The position numbers and the translations under genes were made by a program. 64,000 nt of DNA. It comes from G963708235 sp963708235 (GTDB taxonomy: Bacteria > Actinomycetota > Acidimicrobiia > Spongiisociales > UBA5794). Positions 62,482 through 64,000 of the stretch are shown here, in pieces; the first letter of the stretch is position 1; every line of letters begins with the position of its first letter. The stretch is from the NCBI GenBank assembly GCA_963708235.1, contig OY970200.1, positions 2,170,001-2,234,000 of the forward strand, read 5' to 3'. A model generated the notes under the pieces. The model had not been told where the DNA came from. It saw only the letters and a program-made list of their open reading frames with translations, and did no database searches.

Positions 62482-62535
62482 TTCTGGCCCTCCCCGCCCC
62501 CCTCCCATTGTTGGTCGGGGCGGGGAGGGCCAGAA
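62482..62535 (-). terminator. REP doublet with 19-bp arms, likely terminator of birA
   Basis: TTCTGGCCCTCCCCGCCCC (62482-62500) and its exact reverse complement at 62517-62535 form a 19-bp stem with a 16-nt loop. Both arms are the core of the dispersed repeat family in opposite orientations. The hairpin lies 38 bp after the birA stop, so it likely ends that transcript. Confidence 0.75.
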
Positions 62536-62572
62536 GGGAGGCGGCACCTGGTTCGACCTGTCGCGTGCGGCG

Positions 62573-63328
62573 TCACATCGAGGAAGGGCGGACCGACCGG
62601 ACCTCGCCGGCGAAGAGGGTGGTTCGACCGGATGGTGTCTCGACGACCAGGCCACCGGCGGGGTCGATGTCGACTGCCCGACCGCGACCGGACGGCTGCC
62701 ATTCGATCTCCTGTCCCAGCGTCACACATGCCTGGCGGTACTCGTTGTGCGGCCAGGCATCGGGGCCGGACGCAAGCGATGCCAGCAACCTCGTCGCCCA
62801 GCCGGCGGCGATCTCGGCGGCGAGACCCGGACCCGGGTCATCGGAGCAGAGCGCAACCGCCCCGGGGGGCCGCGCCTCTGTGGGCGACGTCCCTGTCGGC
62901 GACGATTCTGAGGACGACGCCGTGTCGGGTGGCGGCCACCAGAGGTTGAGACCGCAGCCGATGACCACGACATCCCGCTCGGCTTCGATCAGGATGCCGC
63001 CGAGCTTGCCCCCGGCGGTGACGATGTCGTTGGGCCACTTCAGCCCGCTGCGGACACCGACCGACTCGAGGATCGAGTCCCGGACGGCGAGCCCGGTCAC
63101 CAGCGCCAGCCTCGGCCAGGTGTCGACAGGCCAGTCGGGACACACCGCCAGCGACGAGTAGAGGGCGCGCGGCGCCTGGTCCCATACCCGGCCGGAGCGG
63201 CCCCGGCCCGCCTCCTGACGCTCGGCCACCACCAACACCGGAGACACCGCACCCGACAGGCGCTGTCGCGCCTCGTCCTGGGTGGAGCCGACGGTTCCCA
63301 AGGTCACGGTGGCGTAATGTGTGGTCAT
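62573..63328 (-). CDS. birA: Biotin-[acetyl-CoA-carboxylase] ligase
   Basis: A 251-residue biotin protein ligase of the short, non-DNA-binding class. Biotinyl-AMP motifs are clear: GSTQDEARQR, ERQEAGRGRSGRVWD, LKWPNDIVTAGGKLGGILIE, GCGLNLWW. The C-terminal small barrel (RAVDIDPAGGLVVETPSGR) is present. It is divergent from a biotin-dependent carboxylase gene, its likely substrate complex. Confidence 0.95.
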   Translation of the reverse strand: MTTHYATVTLGTVGSTQDEARQRLSGAVSPVLVVAERQEAGRGRSGRVWDQAPRALYSSLAVCPDWPVDTWPRLALVTGLAVRDSILESVGVRSGLKWPNDIVTAGGKLGGILIEAERDVVVIGCGLNLWWPPPDTASSSESSPTGTSPTEARPPGAVALCSDDPGPGLAAEIAAGWATRLLASLASGPDAWPHNEYRQACVTLGQEIEWQPSGRGRAVDIDPAGGLVVETPSGRTTLFAGEVRSVRPSSM

Positions 63329-63383
63329 CCCCCACCTCGGCGAGGCTCACGAGTATGGCGACCGACACTACCGCGGAGTTCGA

Positions 63384-64000
63384 GTGAACAACGAGCAGCG
63401 AATCGAAGACCTTCGCCGCCGCCGCCAGGACGCCGTGACCCCCGGAAACCAACGGGCCGTCGACCGCCAGCACGACCTCGGGAAGATCACGGCGCGGGAA
63501 CGCATCGACGTCCTGCTCGACAAGGGGTCGTTCCAGGAACTCGACATCTTCGTCCGCCACCAGGCCTCCGGCTTCGGGATCGAGGCAAATCGACCCAGCC
63601 GGCGATGCGGTCGTCACCGGGTGGGGCACCGTCGACGGGCGCACCGTCTTCGTCTTCGCCGAGGACTTCACCGTGTTCGGGGGCAGCCTGGGACAGGTGG
63701 TGGCCGACAAGATCTGCAAGGTGATGGACCTGGCGATGGACACCGGCGCTCCGCTGATCGGGCTCAAGGATTCCGGCGGTGCCCGCATCCAGGAAGGGGT
63801 GGTCGCCCTCGACGGATACGGCAGGATCTTCGAACGCAACGTCCGGGCCTCGGGTGTGATCCCGCAGATCTCGGTGATCATGGGACCCTGCGCCGGAGGC
63901 GCCGTCTACTCCCCCGCCATCACCGACTTCGTGTATCAGGTCGCCGACACCTCACATCTGTTCATCACCGGACCGGATGTGATCAAGGCCGTCACCGGTG
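63384..64000 (+). CDS. Acyl-CoA carboxylase beta subunit (3' end outside window, apparent +1 frameshift)
   Basis: The carboxyltransferase subunit of acetyl/propionyl-CoA carboxylase (AccD/PccB type). From GTG 63384 the family N-terminus LRRRRQDAVTPGNQRAVDRQHDLGKITARERID (pieces) runs to SGFGIEANR. The written frame then fails; dropping one C in CGACCC at 63591-63596 restores PAGDAVVTGWGTVDG, DFTVFGGSLGQV, LKDSGGARIQEGV and GPCAGGAVYSPAITDF to the window edge. About 200 of some 510 residues are visible. GGAG lies 6-9 nt before the GTG. It is divergent from birA. Confidence 0.9.
   Translation, partial: MNNEQRIEDLRRRRQDAVTPGNQRAVDRQHDLGKITARERIDVLLDKGSFQELDIFVRHQASGFGIEANRPSRRCGRHRVGHRRRAHRLRLRRGLHRVRGQPGTGGGRQDLQGDGPGDGHRRSADRAQGFRRCPHPGRGGRPRRIRQDLRTQRPGLGCDPADLGDHGTLRRRRRLLPRHHRLRVSGRRHLTSVHHRTGCDQGRHR

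Overview
The window is high-GC DNA that reads as a chromosome segment of an actinobacterium, most likely of the class Acidimicrobiia. Supporting signs are the coenzyme F420 genes (fbiA-fbiB), actinobacterial families DUF3499 and DUF5719, Cys-containing SLH-like repeats, a Thr-rich lipoprotein linker in the substrate-binding protein, GTGA/ATGA-coupled genes and several TANNNT promoters placed to give leaderless mRNAs. Synteny with Mycobacterium is visible in blocks: valS with tig-clpP-clpX; JAMM protease, metallo-hydrolase, rph, rdgB; smpB, ftsX, ftsE, prfB; secA, hpf, comF, ahcY, SIS isomerase, manB; and fbiA-fbiB. No prophage, insertion sequence, CRISPR array or rRNA was seen. This is a core-genome window with a few accessory pieces.

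Layout. 1-6 kb: valS (cut by the window edge), a phosphatase/glycosyltransferase pair for a phosphorylated disaccharide (sucrose or mannosylfructose type), and mgtE behind a long leader with a small ORF. 6-12.4 kb: two exported proteins, the clpX-clpP-tig proteostasis operon, and five minus-strand tRNAs plus tRNA-Leu on the plus strand. 12.6-20.6 kb: aldo/keto reductase, a MazEF-like toxin-antitoxin pair, an orphan ABC ATPase, rdgB-rph-metallo-hydrolase-JAMM, a TauE/SafE exporter and arginine deiminase. 20.9-28 kb: livHMGF on the plus strand and the matching lipoprotein livK on the minus strand. 28-32 kb: phosphofructokinase, a secreted SLH-anchored zinc protease and a Flp-type pilin. 32-41.5 kb: tmRNA, a repeat-rich gap, smpB, an M23 peptidase with ftsX-ftsE, prfB with its programmed frameshift, secA and hpf. 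41.6-56 kb: comF, the ahcY/SIS/Trm112/manB operon, glycosyltransferases and membrane proteins, DUF3499, a cupredoxin and a DUF5719 operon. 55.7-64 kb: fbiA-fbiB, a Fpg/Nei glycosylase, an epimerase, an SLC13 transporter, a dienelactone-hydrolase-like protein, birA, and a truncated acyl-CoA carboxylase gene.

Main point of interest. The minus-strand leader of livK, about 340 nt between a short leader ORF and the livK start, can fold into a chain of hairpins. One of them is a perfect three-way junction (11-, 7- and 7-bp stems directly abutting, AAAA junction). One of its loops is fully complementary to six bases just upstream, a possible pseudoknot. This looks like a cis-regulatory RNA, perhaps a riboswitch or attenuator for amino-acid or amide uptake. 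mgtE has a second, separate leader with a very strong ribosome-binding site and competing hairpins.

Other points. A GC-rich REP-like repeat family occupies several gaps, with two identical 97-bp copies between ssrA and smpB. tig, clpP and the carboxylase gene each carry an apparent net +1 frameshift, which most simply indicates sequence error but needs read-level checking. Four enzymes lack or alter a key residue or motif: an ABC ATPase (H-loop His to Asn), a DJ-1 protein (Cys to Ser), a dienelactone-hydrolase-like protein (nucleophile to Gly) and a phosphofructokinase (GGDG to GGGG).
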